DNA from: Heligmosomoides polygyrus polygyrus
Taxonomy: Eukaryota > Nematoda > Chromadorea > Rhabditida > Heligmosomidae
DNA: 64,000 bases
Assembly (NCBI GenBank): GCA_947396885.1
Contig: OX377201.1
Coordinates: 70,530,983-70,594,982, forward strand
Direction of reading: 5' to 3'
Notes under the pieces: generated by a model
The model's input: the letters and a program-made list of their open reading frames with translations, nothing else
The model's database searches: none
Told to the model about the DNA's origin: nothing
Translations under genes and position numbers: made by a program
Shown: in pieces, positions 42,183-53,921 of the stretch
How positions within the stretch are numbered: the stretch's first letter is position 1
How the letters are laid out: the number at the start of each line of letters is the position of its first letter

Positions 42183-42759
42183 TAGAAGTTTTGATCGCAA
42201 CAAAACATCGTTTGACAGCTTACAACCTCGATACCAGCCAATTGAGGCTTAAAGAAACTGATTTGATCCTGTTGTTGCTTTCAGCTTCTTGCTGTTTTTA
42301 ACAAAAGTATCGCGCAAAGTTTTCCACTGCTTCTTGGCGTCCAGTAAAGCTGGGTTTGCTGCAACCCGTCAAAAAATGCATCAACAACAACGTTCTATCG
42401 ACCAACCACCAAATGTTGCCCCCTGTTTTGTGTTGACTGCTTCCGCTACTTCCTGCCATAGAAGAGTAGCGGCTTGCGTGTCTCTGAACTAAGTCCTGTC
42501 GATCTTCCACAACAAAGGCAGGGCCAAGTCTTCGTCTATGAGAGTCAACCTACACTCATCGTTCCAAATCCTCGATGATTGCACTTCAATCTATTCTTTT
42601 TGACTGCAAAAATTCAGTGAATTAAAGATTTAGCGAGATTCGTGAAAATTATTCCGTCTCTGCCAACACTCACAATTTACCTCTGGCACTTCCTCGTCAT
42701 CTTCGTCGGACGTTTTCCTAGCGCTCATTGTAACAACTGAAGATACTATAATTACTTAG

Positions 42760-44770
42760 ATGTTATGGAAACTCCAACTATCATGTTCGGGACAAATTGG
42801 AACTCAGAAAAGCAGTTGCAAACTAGAGGAAGGGAGACAGAGTCAAAGCGCAACTACAGAAGCAAATAAGAAGAAACAGCAGCAAGAAAGGGTAACTCAA
42901 AAAGAGACTGGACTGTTGCAACAGTTCCTTCTGCTCGCGACTTCTACAATTACAGAATCCACACTCCTTCATTAAAGCTTGAACATCCATCCCTCTGTCA
43001 TAACTATCCTATTGAAGGCAAGTAATCCACCCATTACGGTGGAAGGAAAGCTACCGCCTTTCAGGTCTGAAGCATCCCGCACACAATGATTAATTTTCGG
43101 GTTTCATATTTCCAGTATAGGACAATGCGGAGGTATGTGTGTGTGGTGAATGGGGGATACGGTTGGCTTTACGGCAAATAAAAACATTCGTTCTTCTTTC
43201 TTGAATTTCTTTTCTTCACATTTTCCAAAAAGGGAGGATAGGAGCACCTTTAAAACGCATTCCCGCTCTCAGTTGATTCCATCGATTCTATCTATATGCA
43301 TTTTGCATGGCACCCTCCAACAACATGCCGAACAGAGTTGAGCATAATCTATGTAAGGCTGCCAGGAATTTCACAAAAACAGAAAAGTTACTAAACGGCT
43401 TCGAATTACTCTCGGAGATTTCACCTTCCCCATTGAGCAAAAAAGGACAGTGGAAATGCATTCGCCGAGTCGACTGATTTAATCAAATCTATGAACACTG
43501 TGCACGGCGCACTCTAGGAGCACGCGCACGGCGAACTCTAGGAGCACGCCTGGCACTACATATGAGGCAGAGGCAAAGTTGATAGACTCAAAGGCATGTG
43601 TACTGGGAAATAAGCTGCTCCAATCGCATTAAGCCTGCTCCAGTAGTTTTTGAACAACCCAATTTTTGGTTTTTAATTGGAAAAATAAAAATACTTGGAA
43701 GATACTGTTTATTATTAGAAATGTTAGCGTCAAGCGGGTTTTAGAAATGTAGCTGAAGGGAGAAAAATTTGCAGGTGTTCTACTGTAAGAAACGCGTATT
43801 CTGACTGGCTTCCGAGATGATGTTTTTTATCCCGTATTCATAAAAGCCCCACTTTCAGCGAAGCCCAACCAACTGAAGGATTTCCAAGAACCCAAGAAGA
43901 AGACGAGAAAAGGTTTTAGTTTTTGAAAGGCAGGAAAGTTTGATGAGAGTCGTCCAACCTCGTGAGATATCCTTGATAAACTCCCTTCAAGGAGTCTATT
44001 TCAAAGATGAAATGCAGTTTGTTAACGAGTAGGATAACAAATGGAGCCGGAGGGCGCTAAGTCCTTATTTTGAATACCATACTCTTTTAAATAAAGAACT
44101 GACACTTTTTTCTGTGACCCTCCAAAGAGGATATGCGTTTGAAGGGCAATCCTGGTCTTTCGAATGATTTCTCATTTTTCTCATTTAAAGATAAACTCAG
44201 AGTCAATGATCGACTTGAAATCAACGCCTGAGAAACGACATTTGGGAACCTAAGGTCTCGAAAACATATTTTTTCGTTGGCAAGAATTTTGCGGAAATCT
44301 TCTGATGCTACATTTTCTAAGCAGCTCTTCAGCGGACGTGAGCTCGAAAATTCGCCAGAGAAAATCTTGTAGAAACTGATGCAAAATCCTCACTGCTTCC
44401 ATCGTTTTTCGCTTACAGATCATATGAGTTCGACCTTGATGAATTCGATTACATACCTATGGTGGTGTATCTCCGCGGCGCAGCGCGGTCTTCACAATGG
44501 TGCTCGTAAGCTGAGGAACAACAACTCTAACTAAGGGTGTGAGAAGTGAGTCATATTTTCTTCTCCAGTTTGATGTGATCGGGGCTATTTTGTTGCACAA
44601 ACCTGGAATGACACCGACGCTGCGATGCTCTTAGGTTCACACATCTACTCTCCAGGACCGATTGTCTTGCACAATATTAGAGGCCTTTTTAACTGAAAAA
44701 CTATTTCACGAAGGATTTATAATGAGAGTAATGAAGCGCTAAGTACGTTAAGTAATACAAGACATTTAAT
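42760..44770. other. Unassigned intergenic sequence
   Basis: Upstream of the MADF gene. It contains a 24-bp unit repeated twice at about 43501-43548 (CACGGCG.ACTCTAGGAGCA) and nothing else recognised. Confidence 0.4.
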
Positions 44771-44772
44771 AA

Positions 44773-44990
44773 GCCATGTGGTAGCGCAGTTAGAAGAGAC
44801 GCTGGCCGTCGCGTATGTAGTCTCTGAGTAAAGGTTCTGGTTTGTATTCTGCAAGGCAAACCAAGCCTTCTACCCCTCTGGACCCATGAATTGGTACCAG
44901 GCAGCCTATGAAAGAGAACTGATGGCTCTTTCCTCATTTGGAACACGCGCTCAGCCTGTCACCACTATGTATATCTCGCAGAATTAAAGC
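44773..44990 (+). mobile_element. tRNA-derived SINE, old copy
   Basis: CATGTGGTAGCGCAGTTAGA preserves a box A-like start; AACCAAGCCTTCTACCCCTC and GAATTGGTACCAGGCA follow in the SINE order. Diverged, with small deletions. Confidence 0.65.
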
Positions 44991-45259
44991 CGTCTTCTGC
45001 CTTCACTATGACCTACCATTTTAGAGAGAAAAAGGAGAAATGTCGCCGGCGAGACCTTTGAACTTTGTACCGACCAGTTTGTAGCGTTGTACCTGAGGGT
45101 ACCTAGAACTCCAAAAAGAGAATATGCCGCTATCTTCCAATCATGGCGGGTTTGGTTGTTTGAAGCAAATTTTCCGTCGACTCGATTTCAGGCTGCCTGA
45201 TAGAAATAAAGTTATGGTCAGGCTGAACCTATAATCGCAATGGGCAGTAAGCTCATTGC

Positions 45260-45326
45260 AACCTGATTTTTAACAGCTAACCATCCGTTGTTAAGCAACG
45301 GATGGTTAGCTGTTAAAAATCAGGTT
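45260..45326. repeat. Perfect 31-bp inverted repeat with a 5-nt loop
   Basis: 45260-45290 is the exact reverse complement of 45296-45326 (outer AACCTGATTTTTAACAGC), separated by TTAAG. There is no T run typical of a Pol III terminator after it. Confidence 0.92.
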
Positions 45327-45639
45327 TCGGAAGAGAGCCACGACTAGGTTCATGGTCAGACCAGACCCAAAGAGAGCCGTCCAGGCAGATACTCGCATCC
45401 ACGCTCTTCTTCCAGAAGAAGAAGAGCTCTTGCTTACCCCAGTGGACCTGCCACGGCTCGCGGCTCCTCGCGTGATTGGCTGACAGCAGCTAGGTAAACA
45501 GGCAATTACGCCGTCGACTCGACGCCGATTACTGTCGTTGGCGGACGCGGGCAACCTTCGTTTTTCCGCGGGACAAAGAACCCGTGCCCAGCGATTAGGG
45601 CGCAGGAGGAGGCGGATTAGCTCCCCAAAAACGCGCACT

Positions 45640-46888
45640 TACACCGACTTCAGTCTCCCACCGTCGCTCAACTCGCCTGCCCTGTAAGTTTCACTTTCAA
45701 TGCACCTAAGTCTTGCATAGATGATAGCTTCGTCAGACCTCCTTCCATGTTATGAATTTCCAACTTATGATTGGAAGAAAAAACTGACCTCCTAACCGCT
45801 CCTCTCGCTTTCACTGTTTAGGTGAATAGCGATAGACTTTTAGATGAAGTCAACAAAGTCCAACGTATGGGGAACCGATGTCCACGTTTCATAAGAAACC
45901 AAGCTGAAAGCTGACCGGTGTCATGCGCTCCGAGCAGAATACTCAAGAGACATTAACGCACTATGCTGGACTACTGCCAGTATGTAAGCATATGGAAATT
46001 GAAGTTCTGTCGCCAAAAGGTTGCTTCGAAACAGTTTCTCCACTCTTCTCGTACATCACCACCCGTCTCGCTTCGCCACAGAGTCAGTTTTCCGGTGCCT
46101 TGAGGCCACCTTTCTCGATCCAGCTTTGGATCAGGATGGAAACTACCAACTTCCAGACCCATGAGCATAGCATCGTACATAACAACACTTTTGAGTGTCG
46201 ACTAAGCCGCTTTCAGCCATGAAGTGAAGTTGACTTGCAGGCGCTGTTTTATTCGTACCATAGTTCGTATAGTTTTACAAGTAATTTCGTAATAACGTGC
46301 TGGCAGGTTTTCGTGCCTTGTAGCTAGATCGTGATGCGTAGATTACAGAACGATAACCAAACTGTTCTTGCGGTAGGAATTTTGACAAGATTTCAAAGGC
46401 AAGCAAATCACTAAGCGTGCCTATGCTTGCTATTAAACTTATGAGTAGCTAGAGTGAATGACATCCGCACTTTTGAAAAATAAGGTGACCCTGTCTACGC
46501 GTGAAACTGAGAGGGGAAAACTGGTTTTCCTAGCGTACTCTGGTAGATCTCATCGATCTATTGCAGACTGACTCAGAAAGGCGTAAGAGAGGCAATACGT
46601 TCCTCCCTCTGCACCAAAGACAGCCATTGCACTTACTGTCGTTTTCCTTCCCTTTCATCACGTAGGACCGAAAAATGAGTTCTGTAACTCCGAACGCACC
46701 TATTTCCATCAATGCGTAAACACTTGAGGATGATAGGGCAGACTATTGCTAGTTTTCTCTTTCTATACAAATTGAGTTCAAAATACATTCCATTGAGTCA
46801 CATGTGAACCTCGAACTTTGATTCCTAGTGTACTGACTTTCTCATCGGCTGGCCACCGCAAGTTGTTATGTAAAGCAAATAGGCCTAT
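45640..46888. other. Unassigned intergenic sequence
   Basis: No supported gene. A short SINE relic (CTCATCGGCTGGCCACCGCA) lies at about 46839-46865. Confidence 0.4.
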
Positions 46889-47095
46889 GTCATACCTTCG
46901 CTCACCCCGAGCGAAGGCGACGAACAGAGCGATGAGCGAAGTCTCTTCGCTAGCGTGAAGCTAGCGAATAGGCGCGCAGTTAATAGCGTTGTGTGCAGCT
47001 GCGTCGTAGCATCGCTACCGATGCTGGCCGACGCTCTGCTCAGCTCAGCGACGCTGTCGCATCGGTAGCGATGCCGTATCGCTCGAAAGTATGAC
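46889..47095. repeat. 207-bp GC-rich inverted-repeat element
   Basis: Ends GTCATACCTTCGCTC and GAGCGATACGG...GTATGAC are related as inverted repeats. The inside has further palindromes around CATCGCTACCGATGC and GCATCGGTAGCGATG. Non-coding, MITE-like. Confidence 0.65.
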
Positions 47096-47432
47096 ACCCC
47101 ACTAGCGAACCACTAGGAAGAAACCACTCAGTTAGTATAAAAATGTGTTTCTTTTCTGCCAAGTCGTTAAACCCAAGGATTAGGTGTTCCTGAAGTCACA
47201 ATAGAATCGGCGCCTCAGGATTCTCTTGTACGCATGCCCGCGATGCCACCGACGGCCAGCAGCTCGGGCGGAGGGGGTAGTGACGCTGATTCATGCGAGG
47301 GATGTCAGGGGGTTCATTCTCCTCAGGAGTGCTCATTTAACGGTTAACGATTTAACGAATGGGAAAAGAAGAATGTGATTTGTTGGGAAACGCGTAGGGC
47401 GCGAGAACGGCGAGCCAAATGTAGCATGTATT

Positions 47433-47997
47433 GTGATTAACTCGCGTTGTATTATTAAAAATTTTAGTTCTCTATTACTCTTAATTAGACAGCTCGATCT
47501 TGATGGTACTGCTCTATCGGAAACCTGCTTAGCTCTGGGATTGGGCCTGCTTCTATCTTTGGTGGTCTCGGCAGATGCGACCGTGCCGGGAAAAAAGGTG
47601 GAGGCGTGGCTTTATTAGTAAGAGATATTCTCCCGCCAACGCTTATTTTTAAGGAAACTGTGCTTAGTGCCTACGAAGGAAAACCTTTGCACCAACCGGG
47701 AGTTGAACGCGGGTCTGTGCCGTGGGAGGGTACAATGATAGCGCTATTGGTGTTCTCGACAGAAGCCGAGCTCGGCTTCGACTTCTCTCGGCAGAACGTC
47801 GTTCTGCGAAAACGCTTCGCATCGCCGGCGGCGGGCAAACGCCATCCGTTAGAATTTTTGGAAATGTGTTCCGCAAACACTATATCTCAACATGTCAGAA
47901 CCCCAACTCTTTTGATCACATTTTTGGTCTCGTTCCATGTAATCAGAATAATTTGGTAAAGATGGCGATGTCCGTTCCTCCACGTGGTGCCACTGGA
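47433..47997 (+). pseudogene. CR1-like element, endonuclease 5' part (first segment)
   Basis: Broken frames read LDGTALSETCL, then GKKGGGVALLVRDILPPTLI and FKETVLSAYE. At 47900-47995 CNQNNLVK and SVPPRGATG appear. These parallel the endonuclease of the intact ORF2 at 15.7 kb (ALTETWL, GKKGGGVACFL, LVLCN, SVGPPVG). A stretch at about 47686-47870 has foreign sequence with short palindromes. The element is cut at about 47998 by the RTE insertion and resumes at 50836. Confidence 0.8.
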
Positions 47998-48004
47998 TGA
48001 AAGC

Positions 48005-50835
48005 TAAGCACGGAGCACTTTGCGGGTTAAGATAAGCACGGACAGTCGAGTGCAGGCGACAGGCCCTTGTAACAGGTCGATCTTCAAAGTTCCCATGTCA
48101 CACATATGGTTGATGACGTTATATAAGTATCGAGATAGTGCTACGGCGTTCGCGGGAGCCGACACGAACTCGCAGAGCCCGGCGAGTGTGAGAAGTATGC
48201 GAAGGTCCCTGATGCATCGGGGGCCAACTGAGCTAGTTCGAAAGTCTTGTAACGTAAGCAGGACCAGCGTGGCTACGCTGAATCTGGGTACGTTGACGAG
48301 CCGCCCGTGGCGAGTTGGCAGAAGCACTGGAGCGAAGGAGAGTTGATTTCTGTGCGGTGCAGGAGACGAGGTGGTCCTGCAGCAAGCCAATAGACATAGG
48401 ACGTGGCTTCAAGGCCACCAGTGGTGTCAGAATAATCGTCTCCGAACGATTTCGTGACTCGTTGTAAGTGTCGAGCGCTTTAACGATCGATTGATGAAGA
48501 TCATTGTCGCCGCTAAGGAGCGACTCTATCACTTCTTCTCTGCGTATGCTCCGAAGTGTGGCTGCTCCGATCAAGCCAGCCAAGGAAGAATTTTGGAGCC
48601 TGCTTGATGAGAAGACAGCAGAGGTACTGCCGAAAAATGCCATCATAGTCGCTGGTAACCTAAATGGGTACGTAGGCGCTGCGAAGGGTTGGTACAGCTG
48701 TCATGATGGTTTCGGATACGGGTCTCGTAACGCCGATGGTGACTGTATTCTTGAGTATGCGGAATCGCATAGTGGGAGCTCCATGTCTCAGATAGACTTT
48801 GAGCTTGTGAAGGATCGCGAGCGAAGGATTGTCACAGACGCGAAGGTCGTGCCGTATGAGGCGATCGCCGCACAGCATCAGCGGCTGATCTGCACCTTTA
48901 AGATCACCCCTCCGAATCAGAAACAGGTCGAGCAATGTGATGCTTCAAGAATCAAGTGATGGCCGATGAAAAAGAAGGATACGACTGTCGCTGAAACTTG
49001 GAAGAAAGCAACCGACGCGATACGCCAAGCTACATGGTTGGAACTCGGCTCTACGAAGCCTGGACGACGCAAGGTCCTAAAGCAGACAAGGCTGTGGATG
49101 GAAGACGTGAAAGCAAAGATTTGAGAGAAGAAATCGCTTTGTGGGGTGTTTCTCGGCGACAGAACAGCCGAAAACTGGCAGAAGTATCATAACGCTGCAA
49201 GGAAAGCCGTGGCTGTTGCGAAAGCCACTCATTATAGTGATGTCAGCGAAAAGCTCGAGTCGCGAGATGGTGAGCGGTATCTCTACCGACTCGTAAAGAA
49301 TCGCCATCGCCAGACCGAGGACATCGAGAAGTTTTTCGGCATCAATGATGTGGACGGCCATCTTCTGACAGACCACATAAACGCGTTGAAGAGATGGCGC
49401 GACTATTTTGAGGAAATTTCCGCTATTGAATTTCCTCATCCGGCCATCCCTTCTGTGGTTTCTGTCCACGGTGCCGTCCACAAGATTACTGTGGAGGAAA
49501 CAGAAGAGGCTATGAGGAAGATGAAACGCGGCATGGTGACAGGCCCCGATGATCTGGCAGCTGATTTATAGAAATGAAAGCTCTGGTATCCTGCTGAGTG
49601 GTTGGCTAAGTTCTTCAACAAGATAGTAAAGGAGAGGTAGGTACCGGAGTGTGGGCACAACAGTACGACGTTTCCGATTTGTAGGAAGGCGGTCCTACAG
49701 ACTGCTCCAATTACCGTCCGACTTGCTTGCTTTCGCACAGCATGAAGATCTTCGAGCGAATCCTCGACAGAGGAATTCGTGAAATCGTGAAGCTGTCCGA
49801 CAATCAGCGCGGCTTTGTAGCTGGTTGTCGGACCACTGATGCCATACACGCCGCCCGCCTCCTGGTAGAGAAGCATCACGAGAAACACAGGCCGGCGCAC
49901 ATCGTCTTTCTCGACCTTGAGAAGTCTTTCGATCCCGTACCGCGTAGATTATATGGTACGCCTTGCGACAACACAACGTGGCTGAGGAACTCGTAGAATG
50001 GGTGCGGATGCTCTAGTCTTGCCGCCCTAAGAGTACAGTGCAAGCTGCGGCAGGAACCTCGATGGAGTTTTCCATCTCTTTTAGGGTGCACCAAGATTCT
50101 GCGCTTCCATCACTTCTCTTTGTTGTCGTCATGGATGCCATTACGCGAGGCCTCCAGAAGCTAGTCCCTTGGATGTTGCTATATGCTGACGATGTAATGC
50201 TCGCCTGCCAGGATAAAGGTGAACTCGAGCGACAGGTGCAAGCTTGGTGTGATCGCTTGATTGAACGTGTAGAAGACCGAGTACCTAAAGGCGGACGTTA
50301 CCGAATCCTGCTCATCAAGGTTGAGGACACCGAGCTTCCACGTAGTTCGGTCTTTAAGTACCTAGGATCAACAATAGCGGCAAACTGATGGTTGAAGTGA
50401 ACTCACGCAGTTTGAGTACAGTTTGGTCCAAGTGGCGCTCGTTCACTGGCGTTCTTTGCGATAGGGAGAAACCGCAGCGCTTGAAGTCGAAAATATATAG
50501 AGCCGTCGTCCTGCTAGTGGCAATGTGCGACGCTGAGTGTTGGCCTGTGACCAAGGAAGTTGAAACGCGTCTCAGCGTCATGGAGACGATGCTGCGCTGG
50601 ACGGCTCCAGTCACGCGCATGGACGGCATCCGAAATTATGTTATTCGGCAGAAGTTTGGTGTCGCGCCGATAGCTGCCAAGATGCGCGAAGCTCGCCTGT
50701 GATGGTACGGCCACGTTCTGCGTGGAAAAGTTGATAGCGTCCACAAGATAGGCCTTAAGTTGGAAGTGTCTGGAAAGCGGCCCAGAGGGAGCCCGAAGCA
50801 GTGCTGGGCTAAACATTGCCTCCTCTTGGGCCTAG
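48005..50835 (+). pseudogene. RTE-type retrotransposon, nearly full-length but decayed
   Basis: Pieces in three frames: SVATLNLGTLTSRPWR (endonuclease start), AGNLNGYVGAAKGWYSCHDG, QIDFEL, MKRGMVTGPDDLAADL, MKIFERILDRGIREIV, RGFVAGCRTTDAIHAARLLV, FLDLEKSFD, LYADDVMLACQ (catalytic Y-A-D-D near 50190), FKYLGSTIAA and GKRPRGSPKQCW at the end. Frameshifts and stops make it inactive. It sits inside a CR1-like element, whose SDH motif follows directly at 50836. Confidence 0.9.
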
Positions 50836-52034
50836 TGATCATTCTATAGTGCAGTTTAAAATCCAATTATCGGAAACTTTGGAAACACCCCTTTTGTTCA
50901 AGAATGATTTCAAGGGAGCTATGGAGAATTCAAAGTTATTTGATGAATATTGACTGGCACGGTATGATGAACACAGCATCAACGGTCAACGATAAGTACA
51001 AAATTTTCATTGGTGTCAACCCATCACTGTATTGAACTTTTCGTACCACTTGAGAAAGTTCCTGCTAGATGATGCTCCTCCCATATTACCTAGCTTCAAT
51101 GACGAAAAAAGACCCGGACATGGTTCAATGCCAAGAGGAGTGGTCATCCTAACGATCTCAAGTATCCCAAAGAGATCAACGAGGAGTATAATCGTAAGCT
51201 TCACAAGTTTGGCGTCCAAATAGAGAAAAATGTTCTTCAGTCAGAGAATAAGAATTTATTCTATAGGCTGGTAAACTCTAGGCTCCGAGATAGTGCAGTT
51301 ATGGAAACATTGATAACGGAGGAGGGTTTCGTTGCAAAAAGTGATATGGAGAAGGCTGAGATACTTTTAAAAGTTCCTGCACAATCGTTTTCTAGTCAGC
51401 CTATGATTGGTACCCAGTATGAGTCTATTACTTCTAGATATCCTACTATGGAAAACTGCTTGTGGCTTCAATAGCCCCAATTCCGCTCGAATTCGCCGGA
51501 CGATATCCCGCTATCATTCATCAGAAGCATAAGTCACACCATTGCGGGTCCACTTGAATATAAGTTTAATCTGACAATGAGCTTGATGAAGGCTGAAGTT
51601 CCAGCAAGTAGGAAACACTCTTTTGTTACTCCGATTCCAAAGAAGCCACCATATAATGCTCCCACCAATTTTGGACCTATTAGCATAGCGTATATATTCA
51701 CTCGCGCCTTTGAAAAGATCCTCAAAAAGCGAATAGAAGCTCAGCTGGATGCCCTTTCAATCGTATCACAGAAGCAGCATGGGTTCCGGAAGAGTAGGTC
51801 AACAATGACTGCTATGTTAGAAACTCTATGAATGGACAGCATCTATGACGGTAAGAATGTTGACGCTGTATATTTTGATTTTGCAAAACGTTCGATAAAG
51901 TAGATCATAATAAACTAGTCACAAAGTTTATTCTGGTGGGCCTCCACATATGTATAATTGTCTCATGGATTAGATCTTTTCTCGTTGATCCCACATTTTC
52001 TGGGCGTGTTAAAACATCTTATTCCGTGTGCGGA
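50836..52034 (+). pseudogene. CR1-like element, second segment (endonuclease end and RT first half)
   Basis: Starts with SDHSIVQFKIQLSETL, which directly continues the endonuclease segment before the RTE. Then TPIPKKPPYNAPTNFGPISI, KQHGFRKSRSTMTAMLETL and DAVYFDFAK-like sequence run to about 52034. Interrupted by a second CR1-like 3' end. Confidence 0.85.
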
Positions 52035-52560
52035 ATATTGCTATTGAATGTGTGCTTTATTATTTATTCAAATGGGAGGCTTCTTACACTCCAACATCCC
52101 CAACGCAGTATTCAGAAATAGACATGTGGATCTTCCATCCCTCGTATCACGACGAAAGGTATTTGATGTTTGCCTCGTTCATAAAATTCTGCACCAACCT
52201 AGTGTGGCTGTGATTATGAAATTATATAGTTTGATGCCTTCCCGAACTAGAGGTAGTATAATGAAAATAGCCTTGCCTTGTCCGAGATCATCAGTTCGTG
52301 CTTGCTTCTTTACGCATAGAGCGGGTAGCGCTTACATAAGGATCACGAAAAACCTGTCAAATGCTTACTCTATACCCCAGTCCAAGCGGTACGCATCAAA
52401 AATGTCGCTTAAGTTTGACGGACTCTAGGCATGGAGATCGACCACACCCAATTCTTGCTTGATTGTGCATTTTTCTGATGTTTGTTTGTTTGTTTGTACT
52501 GTCCTACTTCTATCTCGCGTCTGCCTTTCCCGACGTAATAAACATTAACATTAACATTCC
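52035..52560 (+). mobile_element. 5'-truncated CR1-like element nested in the CR1-like element
   Basis: Encodes the C-terminal domain (RRKVFDVCLVHKILHQPSVA, RACFFTHRAGSAYIRITKN) and a stop at 52426-52428. The 3' UTR has (GTTT)n and the tail ACGTAATAAACATTAACATT. The interrupted palm region resumes right after the tail. Similar bases on both sides (CCGTGTGCGGAAT and CCTGTGCCTTGCGGAGT) may be a target duplication. Confidence 0.8.
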
Positions 52561-53310
52561 AACAGCAGACCTGTGCCTTGCGGAGTACCACAGGGTGGGT
52601 ATCTATCTCTGGTCCTGTTCGACATCTATGCGTATGATTCACATATGCAGCTTTGCGGGAGTAATGTAGGATGGACTATGCTTGCCGATGACCTCAAAAA
52701 TTTACAGTACTGTTACATCTGTGAAGATTTTGAGGCCCTATGGGATGCAATCAACTTAGTCTGTGATTGGTCAAGAAGTTTGAGCTGCGGCTGTCAAAGG
52801 AAAAAACCAAGTACCGCTACATCTGGGTGTGTCCAATATGAATCATCCTTACATTATTGGAGAAGCACAAATTCAGAGGTGGAAGAGATAGCTGATTTAG
52901 GTTTTCTGCTCACAAAGAACCTTTGTCTCGATAAGCACTGAAGAACGATTGCTGACAAAGCAGGTAGAGTTGTTAATAACGTTTTCAGAGGCCTACAAAT
53001 CAGAGATGCAAACGTGCTCACACGAGTCTTCAAGACATATGTCATGCCGCTACTTGAATATGGTACTCCGGTGAACTCTCCCTATGAACCCAATGCCGAA
53101 GATGTCTTATAAAAAATACAAAATAACTTTGCAAGGAATCTGGACAGAAATAAGTATCTCGGTTTGCAGACGTTGTCATTCAGACAACGTGAAGCCACGT
53201 GAATGCCACTGTCGCTGCTTCGTGTCCAAGGTTGTAGCGGATAGCAAAATTGCAAAACATAAATCCGCCTGGAGCCTTTTAGGGAATAATCAAAAATATG
53301 ACGGGTGACG
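52561..53310 (+). pseudogene. CR1-like element, third segment (RT second half)
   Basis: Resumes with CGVPQGGYLSLVLFDIYAYD, an altered catalytic box LADDLK, VEEIADLGFLLTKNLCLDKH and TYVMPLLEYGTPVNSPYEP, followed by stops. The order matches the intact ORF2 after motif GVPQGG. Confidence 0.85.
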
Positions 53311-53533
53311 TGTAGAATAAGCTCTCACTTGACAGGGTTGAGCACCACCAAAGAACACCGGACAAGTAACGATCGATGCTAGTGCGTCGCGTGTTGTTAG
53401 ACGTGTGCCACATCTAAACATTATTTCTGAATTCTACTCCGGTCACTTGCTAACAACATTTTGCTGACAGAACCCTTCACAGAAGCTCATTTACCGCCTT
53501 TACAGAGCCTTATCTGAATGCGGGCTTTACTTG

Positions 53534-53733
53534 NNNNNNNNNNNNNNNNNNNNNNNNNNNNNNNNNNNNNNNNNNNNNNNNNNNNNNNNNNNNNNNNNNN
53601 NNNNNNNNNNNNNNNNNNNNNNNNNNNNNNNNNNNNNNNNNNNNNNNNNNNNNNNNNNNNNNNNNNNNNNNNNNNNNNNNNNNNNNNNNNNNNNNNNNNN
53701 NNNNNNNNNNNNNNNNNNNNNNNNNNNNNNNNN
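53534..53733. other. Assembly gap of 200 N
   Basis: Exactly 200 unknown bases. The missing part probably belongs to the 3' region of the CR1-like element, since a CR1-like 3' tail follows at about 53840-53868. Confidence 0.99.
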
Positions 53734-53870
53734 CCACCACATGAGAAATTCGCGTTGTTTCTTCGTTTTAAAGCCGATTTGTCGTCTTCTTATTGTAAGA
53801 GCAGTAACCCCATAACTTAATGGGCTACTTTTTAAATGGACGTAATAAACATAAGTATTGACATATTGTA
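53734..53870 (+). repeat. CR1-like 3' end
   Basis: Ends TGGACGTAATAAACATAAGTAT, like the ACGTAATAAACATTAAC tail at 52536-52560. Likely the 3' end of the element interrupted by the gap. Confidence 0.6.
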
Positions 53871-53921
53871 GACTTTTTGTGTTTTTTTCTTAAAAATTAC
53901 CAACATTAAATCTCGTCGTCC

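Larger units (their letters stand above)
41551..42263. mobile_element. 713-bp insert carrying three tRNA-like genes, 13-bp target duplication
   Basis: TGATCCTGTTGTT occurs at 41538-41550 and again at 42264-42276. Between the copies lie one inverted and two direct tRNA-like modules with their flanking sequence; the direct pair has a 281-bp period. The insert splits the coding exon of the minus-strand MADF gene. The short flanks of each module (GTTGCGTTCGATCAAAC and GTTTTGATCGCAACAAAAC) are imperfect inverted repeats of each other. No known SINE structure with a unique body and tail fits it. Confidence 0.85.
41455..42736 (-). pseudogene. MADF-domain DNA-binding protein gene, disrupted
   Basis: Minus-strand gene. 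A CTTCAG acceptor (AG at 42738-42737, possible spliced-leader site) is 8 nt before the ATG at 42728. Exon 1 (42728-42681) encodes MSARKTSDEDDEEVPE. Exon 2 (42590-42410) encodes RLTLIDEDLALPLLWKIDRT, an in-frame TAG, then FRDTQAATLLWQEVAEAV. A 51-bp intron (42409-42359) is removed in phase. Exon 3 encodes LLDAKKQWKTLRDTFVKNSK. The helices and L-x-x-x-x-x-x-x-L-W...W-x-x-L-R-D pattern fit a MADF (Myb/SANT-like) domain. The coding sequence then stops at the 713-bp insert and resumes at 41537 with VTRWKLFVSMQFLLGTL, as in the region after MADF. With the nonsense codon and the insert it is likely a pseudogene in this assembly. Confidence 0.72.

Noticed and set aside
41549..42301. Short ORFs repeated at 41549, 41866 and 42023
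   Set aside because: They are translations of the tRNA-like modules and their flanks.
47695..47765. A possible antisense tRNA (CCGGGAGTTGAACGCGGGTC)
   Set aside because: Only the T-arm-like part is convincing; the acceptor strands do not pair, so it is at most a tRNA-derived relic.
53510..53820. Open frames across the N gap
   Set aside because: Unknown bases keep the frame open artificially.
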